A stretch of DNA of 64,000 bases from Saccharothrix syringae (GTDB lineage Bacteria; Actinomycetota; Actinomycetes; Mycobacteriales; Pseudonocardiaceae): the NCBI RefSeq assembly GCF_009498035.1, contig NZ_CP034550.1:10044001-10108000 (forward strand), read 5' to 3'. Positions 28,055-35,403 of the stretch are shown here, piece by piece. Under the pieces are notes generated by a model, which was not told the origin of the DNA, made no database searches, and was given only the letters and a program-made list of their open reading frames with translations. Position 1 is the first letter of the stretch; the number at the start of each line of letters is the position of its first letter. Position numbers and translations under genes: made by a program.

Positions 28055-28590
28055 GCCTGCACGCGGACACCGCGGCGACGCTGGCCGGGTGGCGTCCCGC
28101 CGACCAAGGCCAGGAGTCGCTGCGGCAGGCGTACCTGGGGTTCCTGGCGGCCCGGCCGGACGCGTGCGCGCGGTCGTGCGAGCCGGGGCACGTCACGGCG
28201 TCGGCACTGGTGCTGGACGCGTCCGGGGAGCGGACGCTGCTGACCCTGCACCCGCGCGTGGGCCGGTGGCTCCAGCTGGGCGGGCACTGCGAGCCGGGCG
28301 ACCGGACGCTGGCCGGCGCGGCGCTGCGCGAGGCGGCGGAGGAGTCCGGGATCGACGGGCTGCGCATCGAGCCGGAGCCGATCCACCTGGACGTGCACCC
28401 GATCACCTGCTCGCTGGGCAGGCCGACGCGGCACTTCGACGTGCGGTTCCTGGTGCGGGCGCCGGTCGACGCGCGGGAGGTGCGCAGCGCCGAGTCGCTG
28501 GACCTGCGGTGGTGGCCGCTGGACGCGCTGCCGCCGGACGTGGACGACCTGCGCCCGATGATCGACGCGGCTTTGGTCCGAATGGCCTGA
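28051..28590 (+). CDS. NUDIX hydrolase
   Basis: A 179-residue pyrophosphohydrolase. Its GTG start overlaps the fbiB stop as GTGA. The Nudix box is visible near residues 75-95 ([20 protein letters not shown], followed by ESG), with the two glutamates that bind magnesium. VTASALVLD and WLQLGGH are the preceding strands. The coupling to fbiB is shared with other actinobacteria, so a housekeeping role linked to F420 or nucleotide clean-up is possible, but the substrate is not known. Confidence 0.92.
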   Translation: MSLHADTAATLAGWRPADQGQESLRQAYLGFLAARPDACARSCEPGHVTASALVLDASGERTLLTLHPRVGRWLQLGGHCEPGDRTLAGAALREAAEESGIDGLRIEPEPIHLDVHPITCSLGRPTRHFDVRFLVRAPVDAREVRSAESLDLRWWPLDALPPDVDDLRPMIDAALVRMA

Positions 28591-28634
28591 TTCCCTTGTG
28601 ATACCGGTCATAGCACTTCATGCTCTTACCGTTC

Positions 28635-28648
28635 TGGGAGCGCTCCCA
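28635..28648. promoter_or_regulatory. CebR/CelR-type operator upstream of the GH6 gene
   Basis: The perfect 14-bp palindrome TGGGAGCGCTCCCA sits 22 bp before the GH6 start codon. This is the known operator of the LacI-family cello-oligosaccharide repressor CebR/CelR in Streptomyces and Thermobifida. It implies repression without cello-oligosaccharides. No cebR gene is in the window. Confidence 0.9.
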
Positions 28649-28669
28649 GCGCAGTGAGGAGCTGTCAAC

Positions 28670-29803
28670 GTGGACAAGGGATCGAGACGCCGCCGGGCCT
28701 GGCTGGCGGCGTTGGTGTCGGTGGGCGTGGTGCTGGGCGGCGGCGTGGCCGAGGCCGGACCGTCGCACGGACACCACGAACGGGCGAAGTTCTACGTGGA
28801 ACCGGACTCCAACGCGGCGCGGCAGGCCGCGCAGTGGCGGCAGGAGGGGCGGGTCGCCGACGCCGAGCTGATGGAGGAGGTGGCGGCGCAGCCGACCGCG
28901 ATCTGGTTCACCACCGCGGGTGCCGAGCAGGTCAGGGCCAACGTGCGCGACGTCGTGCGGGCGGCCAGGCGCAAGGGCCAGGTGCCGGTGCTCGTGGCGT
29001 ACTTCGTGCCGTACCGGGACTGCTCGCAGTGGTCGGCGGGCGGCGCGCGCACCGAGCAGGAGTACAAGGAGTGGATCGACGCGTTCGCGGCCGGCATCGG
29101 CAACGAGAAGGCGGTCGTGGTCGTCGAGCCGGACGGGCTGGCGCTGCTGACCAGCGAGCCGTGGTGCACCATCGGGCCGGACGAGGAGCTGGTGCCGCAG
29201 CGGTTCCGCGAGATCAACCACGCGGTCGACGCGCTGAAGCGGGGCAGGCAGACGCGCGTGTACCTCGACGCCGGGCACTCCGCGTGGCAGGCGCTCAACG
29301 ATTACGACGCCGGGTACGGCGAGCCGCGGCAGCAGCTGGGCATCGTGAACCGGCTGCTGCAGGGTGGCGTGACGCGGGCCGACGGGTTCGCGCTGAACAC
29401 GTCGAACTACCGGTTCACCGCGGACCTGGTGACCTACGGGACGCGCGTGTCCAAGTGCATCTACCTGCGGGTTCGCGGTGCGGCCTCGTGCCCCGCCGAC
29501 GCCGAGCTGGACGCGCTGCGCGTGCGGGAGTCGAAGATGACGCACTTCGTGCTCGACACCAGCCGCAACGGCCGGGGCCACTACACGCCCGGTGAGGGCG
29601 AGACCGACTGGTGCAACCCGCCGGGCCGCGGGCTGGGCGAGCGCCCGACCGCGCACACCCGCATCCCGCTGGTGGACGCCTTCCTGTGGATCAAGCGCCC
29701 CGGCGAGTCGGACGGCGAGTGCCAGGGCGGCCCCCCGGCCGGCCAGTGGTGGCCGGAGCAGGCCCTCGAACTGGCCAGGCTCGCCACCCCACCCCTCCGC
29801 TGA
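28670..29803 (+). CDS. Secreted glycoside hydrolase family 6 endoglucanase
   Basis: A 377-residue exported beta-1,4-glucanase. GTG 28670 follows GAGGAG. The N-terminus is a signal peptide: a basic segment (DKGSRRRR), a hydrophobic core and a probable cleavage after VAEA, near residue 29. The mature part has GH6 landmarks: KFYVEPDSNAARQA near the N-terminus, VVVVEPDGLALL with a catalytic Asp, the conserved cysteines of family 6, TRVYLDAGHSAW, FALNTSNY and HFVLDTSRNGRG. No cellulose-binding module is attached. A CebR-type operator precedes it. The gene ends before a repeat array. Confidence 0.93.
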   Translation: MDKGSRRRRAWLAALVSVGVVLGGGVAEAGPSHGHHERAKFYVEPDSNAARQAAQWRQEGRVADAELMEEVAAQPTAIWFTTAGAEQVRANVRDVVRAARRKGQVPVLVAYFVPYRDCSQWSAGGARTEQEYKEWIDAFAAGIGNEKAVVVVEPDGLALLTSEPWCTIGPDEELVPQRFREINHAVDALKRGRQTRVYLDAGHSAWQALNDYDAGYGEPRQQLGIVNRLLQGGVTRADGFALNTSNYRFTADLVTYGTRVSKCIYLRVRGAASCPADAELDALRVRESKMTHFVLDTSRNGRGHYTPGEGETDWCNPPGRGLGERPTAHTRIPLVDAFLWIKRPGESDGECQGGPPAGQWWPEQALELARLATPPLR

Positions 29804-29820
29804 CCCCTCCCCCACTCTCA

Positions 29821-29854
29821 CACGCGGGCGGGCCACTCCCGGCCCACCCGCGTG
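29821..29854. terminator. Hairpin after the GH6 gene
   Basis: CACGCGGGCGGGCC (29821-29834) pairs with 29841-29854 with one mismatch and a 6-nt loop, 18 bp after the GH6 stop. It is a plausible terminator for the GH6 transcript and touches the first unit of repeat array B. Confidence 0.7.
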
Positions 29855-30053
29855 TCCTCCACTCAGACCCCGCGTGTCCTCCACTCCGCCCCGGCGTGTC
29901 ATGCACTCCCACCCGGCGTGTCATGCCTTCAGCTCGCGCGTGTCATGCGCTCAGACCACGTGAACTCTGCATTCAGGTCCACCGAGCCCGCGCTGAACGT
30001 CGAACTTGGGGGTCGCGAACGCATGACACGCGAGGTCTGAACGCATGACACGC
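29850..30053. repeat. 22-bp-period repeat array B (inverted halves)
   Basis: Cores on the plus strand read GCGTGTCCTCC at 29850 and 29872, GCGTGTCATGC at 29894, 29916 and 29938, and a weaker GTGAACTCTGC at 29960, every start exactly 22 bp apart. After a gap the reverse orientation follows: GTCGAACTTGG at 29999, GCATGACACGC at 30021 and 30043. The array fills the junction between the GH6 gene and a convergent small gene. The two halves face each other, opposite in order to array A. Confidence 0.85.
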
Positions 30054-30073
30054 GCGGGGGTGGGGGGGTGGGG

Positions 30074-30466
30074 TCAGTCGCCGTTCAGGCGTTGGGACAG
30101 GCCCTGCTGGGGGTGCGCGGGGCCGCCGGAGAGGCGTTGGGACAGGCTCGGGCGCGAGGTCGTGACCTGCTGGACCGTCGGGATCGGGCCCGGCGCGACG
30201 CGCAGCTCGGGTTCCGGGTCGGGTACCGGCGGGGCCGCGGGGGGCGGCGGGGGCGGTGCCGGGCGGCCCGCGGCGACGTGCGCCGCCAGCACCATGGTCG
30301 AGTCCGGGTCGCCCGAGCGCGGGTCGACGGCGTCGACGACGCTGCGCGGGATCTGCTGGGTGGCCGACGAGTCCATCGGCGAGGTCATGTTGTCCGGCGT
30401 CACGACGTGGATGCCACGTGCACGAGCACGGGCGAGTGCCGCGTCGGCCCGAGCGCGGGGGTCCAT
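30074..30466 (-). CDS. Small hypothetical protein, Pro-rich linker
   Basis: A 130-residue protein starting at ATG 30466 with GGAGAG upstream. I do not recognise the family. The N-terminus (DPRARADAALARARARG) is helical and basic. A poly-proline stretch lies near residue 75. The C-terminus has two similar pieces, PSLSQRLSGG and GLSQRLNGD. No signal peptide or membrane helix is present. It is divergent from the nucleotidyltransferase gene with about 155 bp between them and convergent with the GH6 gene across array B. Confidence 0.65.
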   Translation of the reverse strand: MDPRARADAALARARARGIHVVTPDNMTSPMDSSATQQIPRSVVDAVDPRSGDPDSTMVLAAHVAAGRPAPPPPPPAAPPVPDPEPELRVAPGPIPTVQQVTTSRPSLSQRLSGGPAHPQQGLSQRLNGD

Positions 30467-30621
30467 CCGGATCTCTCCTGCGTGTGCTTGGGCCGGCGCA
30501 GGACGCCGGCGTGCCCGTCGGTGACCCCCGTCGACACGGGACCACCGCCCGTGCCGCCGGAGTGCTCGTGCCAGAGTATTCGCAAACCGCGGGCTGAAGT
30601 AAGCGTAGGAGGAAAAACGGC

Positions 30622-31698
30622 ATGTCGGAGCTGCAGGGCGTGGAGGCGGTAGTCCTGGTCGGGGGCAAGGGAACCCGGCTCCGGCCGCTCACCCTGTCGG
30701 CCCCCAAGCCCATGCTGCCGACCGCCGGGGTGCCGTTCCTGACGCACCTGCTGTCGCGGATCAGGGAGGCCGGCATCACCCACGTGGTCCTCGGCACGTC
30801 CTACAAGGCGGAGGTCTTCGAGGAGCACTTCGGCGACGGCGCGGCGCTCGGCCTGGAGCTGGAGTACGTGGTCGAGGAGGTGCCGCTGGACACCGCGGGC
30901 GCGATCCGCAACGTCGCCCACAAGCTGCGCGAACCCGACGTGATGGTGTTCAACGGCGACATCCTGTCCGGTGTGGACCTGCGGGCCGTGGTCGGCACGC
31001 ACCGCGAGGCCGGCGCCGACGTGACGCTGCACCTGGTCCGGGTGGACGACCCGCGCCGGTTCGGGTGTGTGCCGACCGACGCCGACGGCCGCGTCACGGC
31101 GTTCCTGGAGAAGACCGAGGACCCGCCGACCGACCAGATCAACGCCGGCTGCTACGTGTTCCGCCGGGAGGTCGTCGAGGGCATCCCCGCAGGTCGGCCG
31201 GTGTCGGTGGAGCGGGAGACGTTCCCCGGCCTGCTGGCGTCCGGTGCGCGCGTGCAGGGGCACGTCGACTCGTCGTACTGGCTGGACCTGGGCACGCCGG
31301 CCGCGTTCGTCCGGGGTTCGGCGGACCTGGTGCTCGGGGTGGCGCCGACCGCGGCCCTCGCGCTCCGGGGCGAGGCGCTGGTGCTCGGCGGCGCCGAGGT
31401 GCACCCGGACGCGGTGGTCAGGGGCGGTGCCACGATCGGCGCCGGCTGCACGGTCGCCGCGGGCGCGGTGGTCGACGGCGCGGTGCTGTTCGACGGTGCC
31501 GTGGTCGGTGAGGCGGCCCGGGTGGAGCGGTCGGTGCTGGGGGCGAACTCGCTGGTCCAGGCCGGTGCGGTGGTGACCGACGCGGTGATCGGCGACGGCG
31601 CGGTGGTGGGTGCGCGGTGCGAGCTGGTCGGCGGGGTGCGGGTGTGGCCGGGCGTGGTGCTGCCCGAGGCGGGGGTCCGCTTCTCCGCCGATGTCTGA
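30622..31698 (+). CDS. manC: Mannose-1-phosphate guanylyltransferase (NDP-sugar pyrophosphorylase)
   Basis: Forms an NDP-sugar, most likely GDP-mannose, from the sugar-1-phosphate. ATG 30622 follows TAGGAGG. Residues 9-240 are the nucleotidyltransferase: VVLVGGKGTRLRPLTLSAPK is the pyrophosphorylase signature and VMVFNGDIL holds the metal-binding Asp. The last 100 residues are hexapeptide repeats (VHPDAVVRGGATIGAGCTV) of a left-handed beta helix. The place between the fbi genes and wbbL matches Rv3264c (called manB in M. tuberculosis). The nucleotide and sugar cannot be fixed from the sequence alone. Confidence 0.88.
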   Translation: MSELQGVEAVVLVGGKGTRLRPLTLSAPKPMLPTAGVPFLTHLLSRIREAGITHVVLGTSYKAEVFEEHFGDGAALGLELEYVVEEVPLDTAGAIRNVAHKLREPDVMVFNGDILSGVDLRAVVGTHREAGADVTLHLVRVDDPRRFGCVPTDADGRVTAFLEKTEDPPTDQINAGCYVFRREVVEGIPAGRPVSVERETFPGLLASGARVQGHVDSSYWLDLGTPAAFVRGSADLVLGVAPTAALALRGEALVLGGAEVHPDAVVRGGATIGAGCTVAAGAVVDGAVLFDGAVVGEAARVERSVLGANSLVQAGAVVTDAVIGDGAVVGARCELVGGVRVWPGVVLPEAGVRFSADV

Positions 31699-32584
31699 CT
31701 CGCGGACGTGGTCGCCGCCGTTCCCGCTGGACCTGGGCGCCGTGCTGGGGCCGTTGCGGCGGGGGCCGGGCGACCCCGGGTTCCTGGTCGACGGCGGGGT
31801 GTGGCTGACCGCGAACACGCCGGCCGGTCCGGGCACGCTGCACGTCCGGCGCGCGGACGCGGTGGAGGCGCGGGCGTGGGGTGACGGCGGCCGGTGGCTG
31901 CTGGACGGGCTGCCCGCGCTGCTGGGTGCGGCGGACGACGACTCGGCGTTCGAGTGCCACCACCCGCTGGTCGCGGACATGCGGCGGCGGCACCCCGGGA
32001 TCCGGCTGACCGCGACCGGGCGGGTGTGGGACGCGCTGCTGCCGGCCGTGCTGGAGCAGAAGGTGACCGTGGTGGAGGCGCACCGGTCGTACCGGGAGCT
32101 GTGCCTGCGGTTCGGCACGCCGGCGCCCGGGCCGGTCGAGGGGCTGCGCGTGCCGCCGACGCCGCGGGCGGTGCTGGGGATCACCGACTGGGAGTGGCAC
32201 CGGGCGGGCGTGGACGGCGCGCGGCGGCGGGCGCTGGTCGCGGCGGCGCAGGTGGCGCACCGGCTGGAGGGGGCGTTCGAGCTGGGCGGGGAGGCCGGGC
32301 GGGCGTTGCTGCGGAAGGTGCCGGGGATCGGCGGGTGGACGGCGGCCGAGGTGGCGCAGCGGGCGTGGGGCGACCCGGACGCGGTGAGCTTCGGCGACTT
32401 CCACCTGGCGGGGACGGTCGGCTGGGCGCTGCTGGGCCGCCGCATCGACGACGACGGGATGGCCGAGGTGCTGGCGCCTTACGCGCCGCAGCGGCACCGC
32501 GCCGTGCGGTACATCAGGGTCGCGGGCGTGCGGAAGCCCCGCTTCGGGCCGCGGTTCTCGCCCCGCGACTACCGGGCGATGTGA
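31691..32584 (+). CDS. DNA-3-methyladenine glycosylase 2 family protein (AlkA-like)
   Basis: A 297-residue base-excision repair glycosylase. ATG 31691 overlaps the end of the pyrophosphorylase gene by 8 bp. The helix-hairpin-helix/GPD motif is LLRKVPGIGGWTAAEVAQRA, with the catalytic Asp in SFGDFHLAG. An earlier helix has AVLEQKVTVVEAHRSYREL, the HhH-GPD helix common to AlkA. The N-terminal 100 residues form the beta domain. It removes alkylated bases in the nucleoid. Linkage to a sugar gene is also seen in related genomes and probably has no shared pathway. Repeat array C follows its stop. Confidence 0.9.
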   Translation: MSDSRTWSPPFPLDLGAVLGPLRRGPGDPGFLVDGGVWLTANTPAGPGTLHVRRADAVEARAWGDGGRWLLDGLPALLGAADDDSAFECHHPLVADMRRRHPGIRLTATGRVWDALLPAVLEQKVTVVEAHRSYRELCLRFGTPAPGPVEGLRVPPTPRAVLGITDWEWHRAGVDGARRRALVAAAQVAHRLEGAFELGGEAGRALLRKVPGIGGWTAAEVAQRAWGDPDAVSFGDFHLAGTVGWALLGRRIDDDGMAEVLAPYAPQRHRAVRYIRVAGVRKPRFGPRFSPRDYRAM

Positions 32585-32623
32585 CCCGGGCGGCGCCGAA
32601 CGCGGGTTTCACCGGGTCTGAGC

Positions 32624-32810
32624 GCATGACACGCGCGAGCCGAACGCATGACACGCCGGGGCTGGGCGCATGACACGCGCGGGTTGAGGGCATGACACGC
32701 CGGGGCTGGGTGTGGAACTCGGGGGTGCTGGAGGTTCGACACGACGGGTCTGGAGGTTCGACTCGCGGTGTCTGGGTGGAGGACACGCGGTGTTGGGGTG
32801 GAGGACACGC
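32624..32810. repeat. 22-bp-period repeat array C (nine direct units)
   Basis: Nine cores start at 32624, 32646, 32668, 32690, 32712, 32734, 32756, 32778 and 32800, each 22 bp after the last. The first four are GCATGACACGC. Later ones drift: GTGGAACTCGG, GTTCGACACGA, GTTCGACTCGC, then two GGAGGACACGC. The 11-bp spacers are also alike (often CTGGG or CTGGAG before the core). The array lies between the convergent AlkA-like gene and wbbL and has no inverted half. Confidence 0.9.
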
Positions 32811-32822
32811 GCGGGGGTGGGG

Positions 32823-33683
32823 TTAGCGGGTCAGGAGTTTTTGGCGGAGGGTGAGGCCGGTTTTCACGGCCAGCATGAGGGGGGCCCAGGCCGGGCCGCG
32901 GTGGCGGTCGGCCAGGTAGCGGTAGGCGCTGTGGTGGTGGGCGGCCAGCATGCGGGCCGAGGCGCGCTGGGTGGAGTGGCCGCCGATGTGGACCACCTCC
33001 GCCTCGGGCACGTAGACGTTGAGCCAGCCCGCGCGGCCCAGGCGGTCGCCCAGGTCCACGTCCTCGAAGTACATGAAGTAGCGCGGGTCGAACCCGTCCA
33101 CCGAGTCGAACGCCTCGCGGCGCATCAGCAGGCACGAGCCGGACAGCCAGCCGGCGGTGCGCTCCTCCGGGGGCGCCTCCGCCTGCCGGTAGGCCCGCGA
33201 CCACGGGTTGCCCGGCCAGACGTGCGCGAACAGGGCGTGCCCCAGGCCGCGCCCCAGGGACGGCAGCAGGCGGGCGGACGGGTAGACCGCGCCGGAGGGC
33301 TCCCGGATCAGCGGCCCGAACGCGCCGCCGCGCGGCCACCGCTTGGCCGCCTCCAGCAGCAGGTCCAGGCTGCCCGGTCCCCAGGACAGGTCCGGGTTGG
33401 CCACCACGACCCACCCGACCGAGTCCGGCAGCGAGGCCACGCCCCGGTTGGCCGCCGCGCCGTAGCCGAGGTTCCCGCCGGTCGGCAGGAACGTCACGTG
33501 CTCGTGCGCCGCGGCGGCGCGCTCCGGCACGCCGTCGGTGGAACCGTTGTCCGCCAGCACCACCGACAGCGGCCGGGTGGTCGCCGAGGCCAGCGTGGTC
33601 AGGAAGGCGTCCAGGGTCTCACCGGGCGAGTAGGTGACGGTCACGACCGCCAGCCCGTCTCCGTAGCGCGTCACGCGCGTCAC
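32823..33683 (-). CDS. wbbL: Rhamnosyltransferase WbbL (GT2 family)
   Basis: Transfers rhamnose from dTDP-rhamnose to polyprenyl-diphospho-GlcNAc, forming the linker that joins arabinogalactan to peptidoglycan. The GTG at 33683 gives 286 residues; GTG 33674, with AGGGTGA before it, is a good alternative. Motifs match mycobacterial WbbL: VTVTYSPGETLDAFL, LADNGSTDG, WVVVANPDLSWGPGS, GWLSGSCLLMRR and RYFMYFEDVDLGDRLGRAGW. The order near rmlD and rmlB is conserved with mycobacteria. Its start lies 1 bp after the stop of the DUF4396 gene upstream, so the two may share a transcript. Confidence 0.92.
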   Translation of the reverse strand: MTRVTRYGDGLAVVTVTYSPGETLDAFLTTLASATTRPLSVVLADNGSTDGVPERAAAAHEHVTFLPTGGNLGYGAAANRGVASLPDSVGWVVVANPDLSWGPGSLDLLLEAAKRWPRGGAFGPLIREPSGAVYPSARLLPSLGRGLGHALFAHVWPGNPWSRAYRQAEAPPEERTAGWLSGSCLLMRREAFDSVDGFDPRYFMYFEDVDLGDRLGRAGWLNVYVPEAEVVHIGGHSTQRASARMLAAHHHSAYRYLADRHRGPAWAPLMLAVKTGLTLRQKLLTR

Positions 33684-33684
33684 C

Positions 33685-34128
33685 CTAGTGGGCGTGGACG
33701 TGGTGCATAACCGCGTGCCCCTTGCCGCGCCCGATCAGCCACCGGTTGACCGGCACGGTCAGCACGAACGCCACGGCCAACGAGAACGCCAGCGCGCCCC
33801 AGAACAGCGGGCTCGCCACCCCCGCGGTCATCGCGCCGGGCACGGCCACCATGACCGCGTTGTCGACCACCTCCATGACCGCGATCGAGACCGTGTCGGC
33901 GGCCAGGGCGAGCTTCAGCGCCGCCTTGGGGTCCAGGCCGAACCCGAGCACCCGGCGCAGGGTGATCAGGTAGCCGAAGAAGAAGGCGAGCGCGACGGCG
34001 AGCACCACGGTGCCCCAGTCGGGCAGGCCGAGCGCGGTGCCGACGACCATGCCGAGGACTTCGCCGATCGCGCAGCCGGTGAGGCAGTGCAGGGTGGCCG
34101 AGGCGGCCATCGACCAGGTTGCTCTCAT
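33685..34128 (-). CDS. DUF4396 family membrane protein
   Basis: A 147-residue protein with about four hydrophobic helices starting at ATG 34128. HCLTGCAIGEVLGMVVG in the first helix, with paired Cys and His, and a C-terminal GKGHAVMHHVHAH tail rich in His could bind metal. DUF4396 proteins are often found with copper-responsive genes. Consistent with this, a CsoR-type palindrome lies 11 bp upstream of the start codon and overlaps the likely promoter. Metal handling is inferred. The stop is 1 bp before the wbbL start. Confidence 0.82.
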   Translation of the reverse strand: MRATWSMAASATLHCLTGCAIGEVLGMVVGTALGLPDWGTVVLAVALAFFFGYLITLRRVLGFGLDPKAALKLALAADTVSIAVMEVVDNAVMVAVPGAMTAGVASPLFWGALAFSLAVAFVLTVPVNRWLIGRGKGHAVMHHVHAH

Positions 34129-34138
34129 GGCTCGAAAT

Positions 34139-34155
34139 ATACCCCCATGGGGTAT
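34139..34155. promoter_or_regulatory. CsoR/RcnR-type metal operator
   Basis: ATACCCC-CAT-GGGGTAT is a perfect 7-bp inverted repeat around a 3-nt centre, closely matching the G-tract operators bound by CsoR-family copper sensors. The minus-strand sequence TATATT at its edge may be the -10 element. It should repress the DUF4396 gene (and perhaps wbbL) until metal is sensed. No csoR gene is in the window. Confidence 0.75.
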
Positions 34156-34196
34156 CCAAGAAGCAAGCGTGAGGGGTGAGGCGTCCGACAGGGGGT

Positions 34197-35345
34197 TCAG
34201 CGGGCGCGGTGCGCCCGGAGGGCCCGCTCGTAGGCCAGCCGGTGCTGGGCCGCCGACGTGGCCCAGGAGAAGTCCTTCGCGCGCACCAGGGCCGCCGCCG
34301 CCAGCTCGTCGCGCCGGACCGGGGCGTCCAGCAGCTCGCCCAGCGCGGCCGCGATGTCGCCCGCGCCCACACCGCAGTACGCCACCGCGTCGCCGCCGAC
34401 CTCGGGCAGGCTCAGCCGCCGGGTGGTCAGCACGGCCGCGCCGCAGGCCATGGCCTCCAGCACGGGCAGCCCGAACCCCTCGCCCAGCGACGGGTAGGCC
34501 ACCACCTCCGCGCCGCCCAGGAACCCCGACAGCGACCCGAACGGCAGGTAGCCCGCCCGGATCACCCGGACGCGGTGCGGCACGGCGTCCAGCGCCCGCT
34601 CCACCTGGTTGTCCCACCCGGGCTGCCCGGCCAGCACCAGCGCGGGCGGGTTCGCCCGCCCCCGGCACGCCTGCGCGAACCCCCGGATCAGCGCGGGCAC
34701 GTTCTTGCGCGGCTCCAGCGCGCCCAGGAACGCCACGTACGGCGCGCTGCCCAGCGCCAGCAGCCGCCGGACGTCCGCGACCTCCTCGGGCGAGGGCGGG
34801 TGGAACCGCTCGGCGTCCACCCCGTGCGGGGCGATGTGCAGCCTGCGCCGGTCGGCCCCGGCCACGCGCGCCAGCTCGTCCGCGGTCGCCCGGGACGGCA
34901 CCACGCACAGCTCCGCGCGCCGCAGCGAGGCCCGCGTCCAGGCCCGGAAGAACCGCGCCTTCACCGAGGAGTGCAGCACCGCGTCGGTGAAGAAGGTCGC
35001 GTCGTGCAGCGTCACCACCGACGCCGCGCGGTTGGCCAGCGGCACGGTGTAGTGCGGCGAGTGCACCACGGCCACGCCCAGCCGGTTCACCAGGCGCGGC
35101 AGCGTGGTCTGCTCCCAGGTCAGCCGGGCGGTGCGGGTGGCCACGGCCTCGGTCGCCGGCACGACCCGCGAGTTCGGCGCCAGCGCCGCGTAGAGCTCGG
35201 CGTCCCGCGGCTGGCACACCACGCTCAGCCGGGTCCCGTCCGCGTCCAGCGCGGCCACCAGGGAGTCCACGTACCGCCCGACGCCACCCCGGTCGGTGGG
35301 CACGGCGGTGGCGTCGATCAGCACGCTGGGTTCGACGGGTGACAC
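34197..35345 (-). CDS. GT4 family glycosyltransferase
   Basis: A 382-residue GT-B enzyme beginning at GTG 35345. The N-terminal Rossmann domain has SVLIDATAVPTDRGGVGRYV, the acceptor-side loop common in mannosyl and rhamnosyl transferases. The C-terminal domain has VAFLGALEPRKNV (donor phosphate loop) and EVVAYPSLGEGFGLPVLEAMACG with the EX7E motif that binds the nucleotide sugar. It acts at the cytoplasmic face. Fifty-eight bp separate it from the GT4 gene upstream, so both are probably in one operon. Sugar and acceptor unknown; envelope polysaccharide is likely from context. Confidence 0.9.
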   Translation of the reverse strand: MSPVEPSVLIDATAVPTDRGGVGRYVDSLVAALDADGTRLSVVCQPRDAELYAALAPNSRVVPATEAVATRTARLTWEQTTLPRLVNRLGVAVVHSPHYTVPLANRAASVVTLHDATFFTDAVLHSSVKARFFRAWTRASLRRAELCVVPSRATADELARVAGADRRRLHIAPHGVDAERFHPPSPEEVADVRRLLALGSAPYVAFLGALEPRKNVPALIRGFAQACRGRANPPALVLAGQPGWDNQVERALDAVPHRVRVIRAGYLPFGSLSGFLGGAEVVAYPSLGEGFGLPVLEAMACGAAVLTTRRLSLPEVGGDAVAYCGVGAGDIAAALGELLDAPVRRDELAAAALVRAKDFSWATSAAQHRLAYERALRAHRAR

Positions 35346-35403
35346 GCGCAGAAGGGTACGACCGGCGGCCGGCGGGTGACCTCGAAATGACGCAAACGGT
35401 TGC

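Noticed and set aside
20901..30053. Replication origin iterons
   Set aside because: The period suits plasmid iterons, but there is no rep gene, DnaA box cluster or A/T-rich region, and the surroundings are conserved chromosomal housekeeping genes.
32624..32810. CRISPR array
   Set aside because: The period is 22 bp with an 11-bp core, spacers are short and resemble one another, and no cas genes are present.
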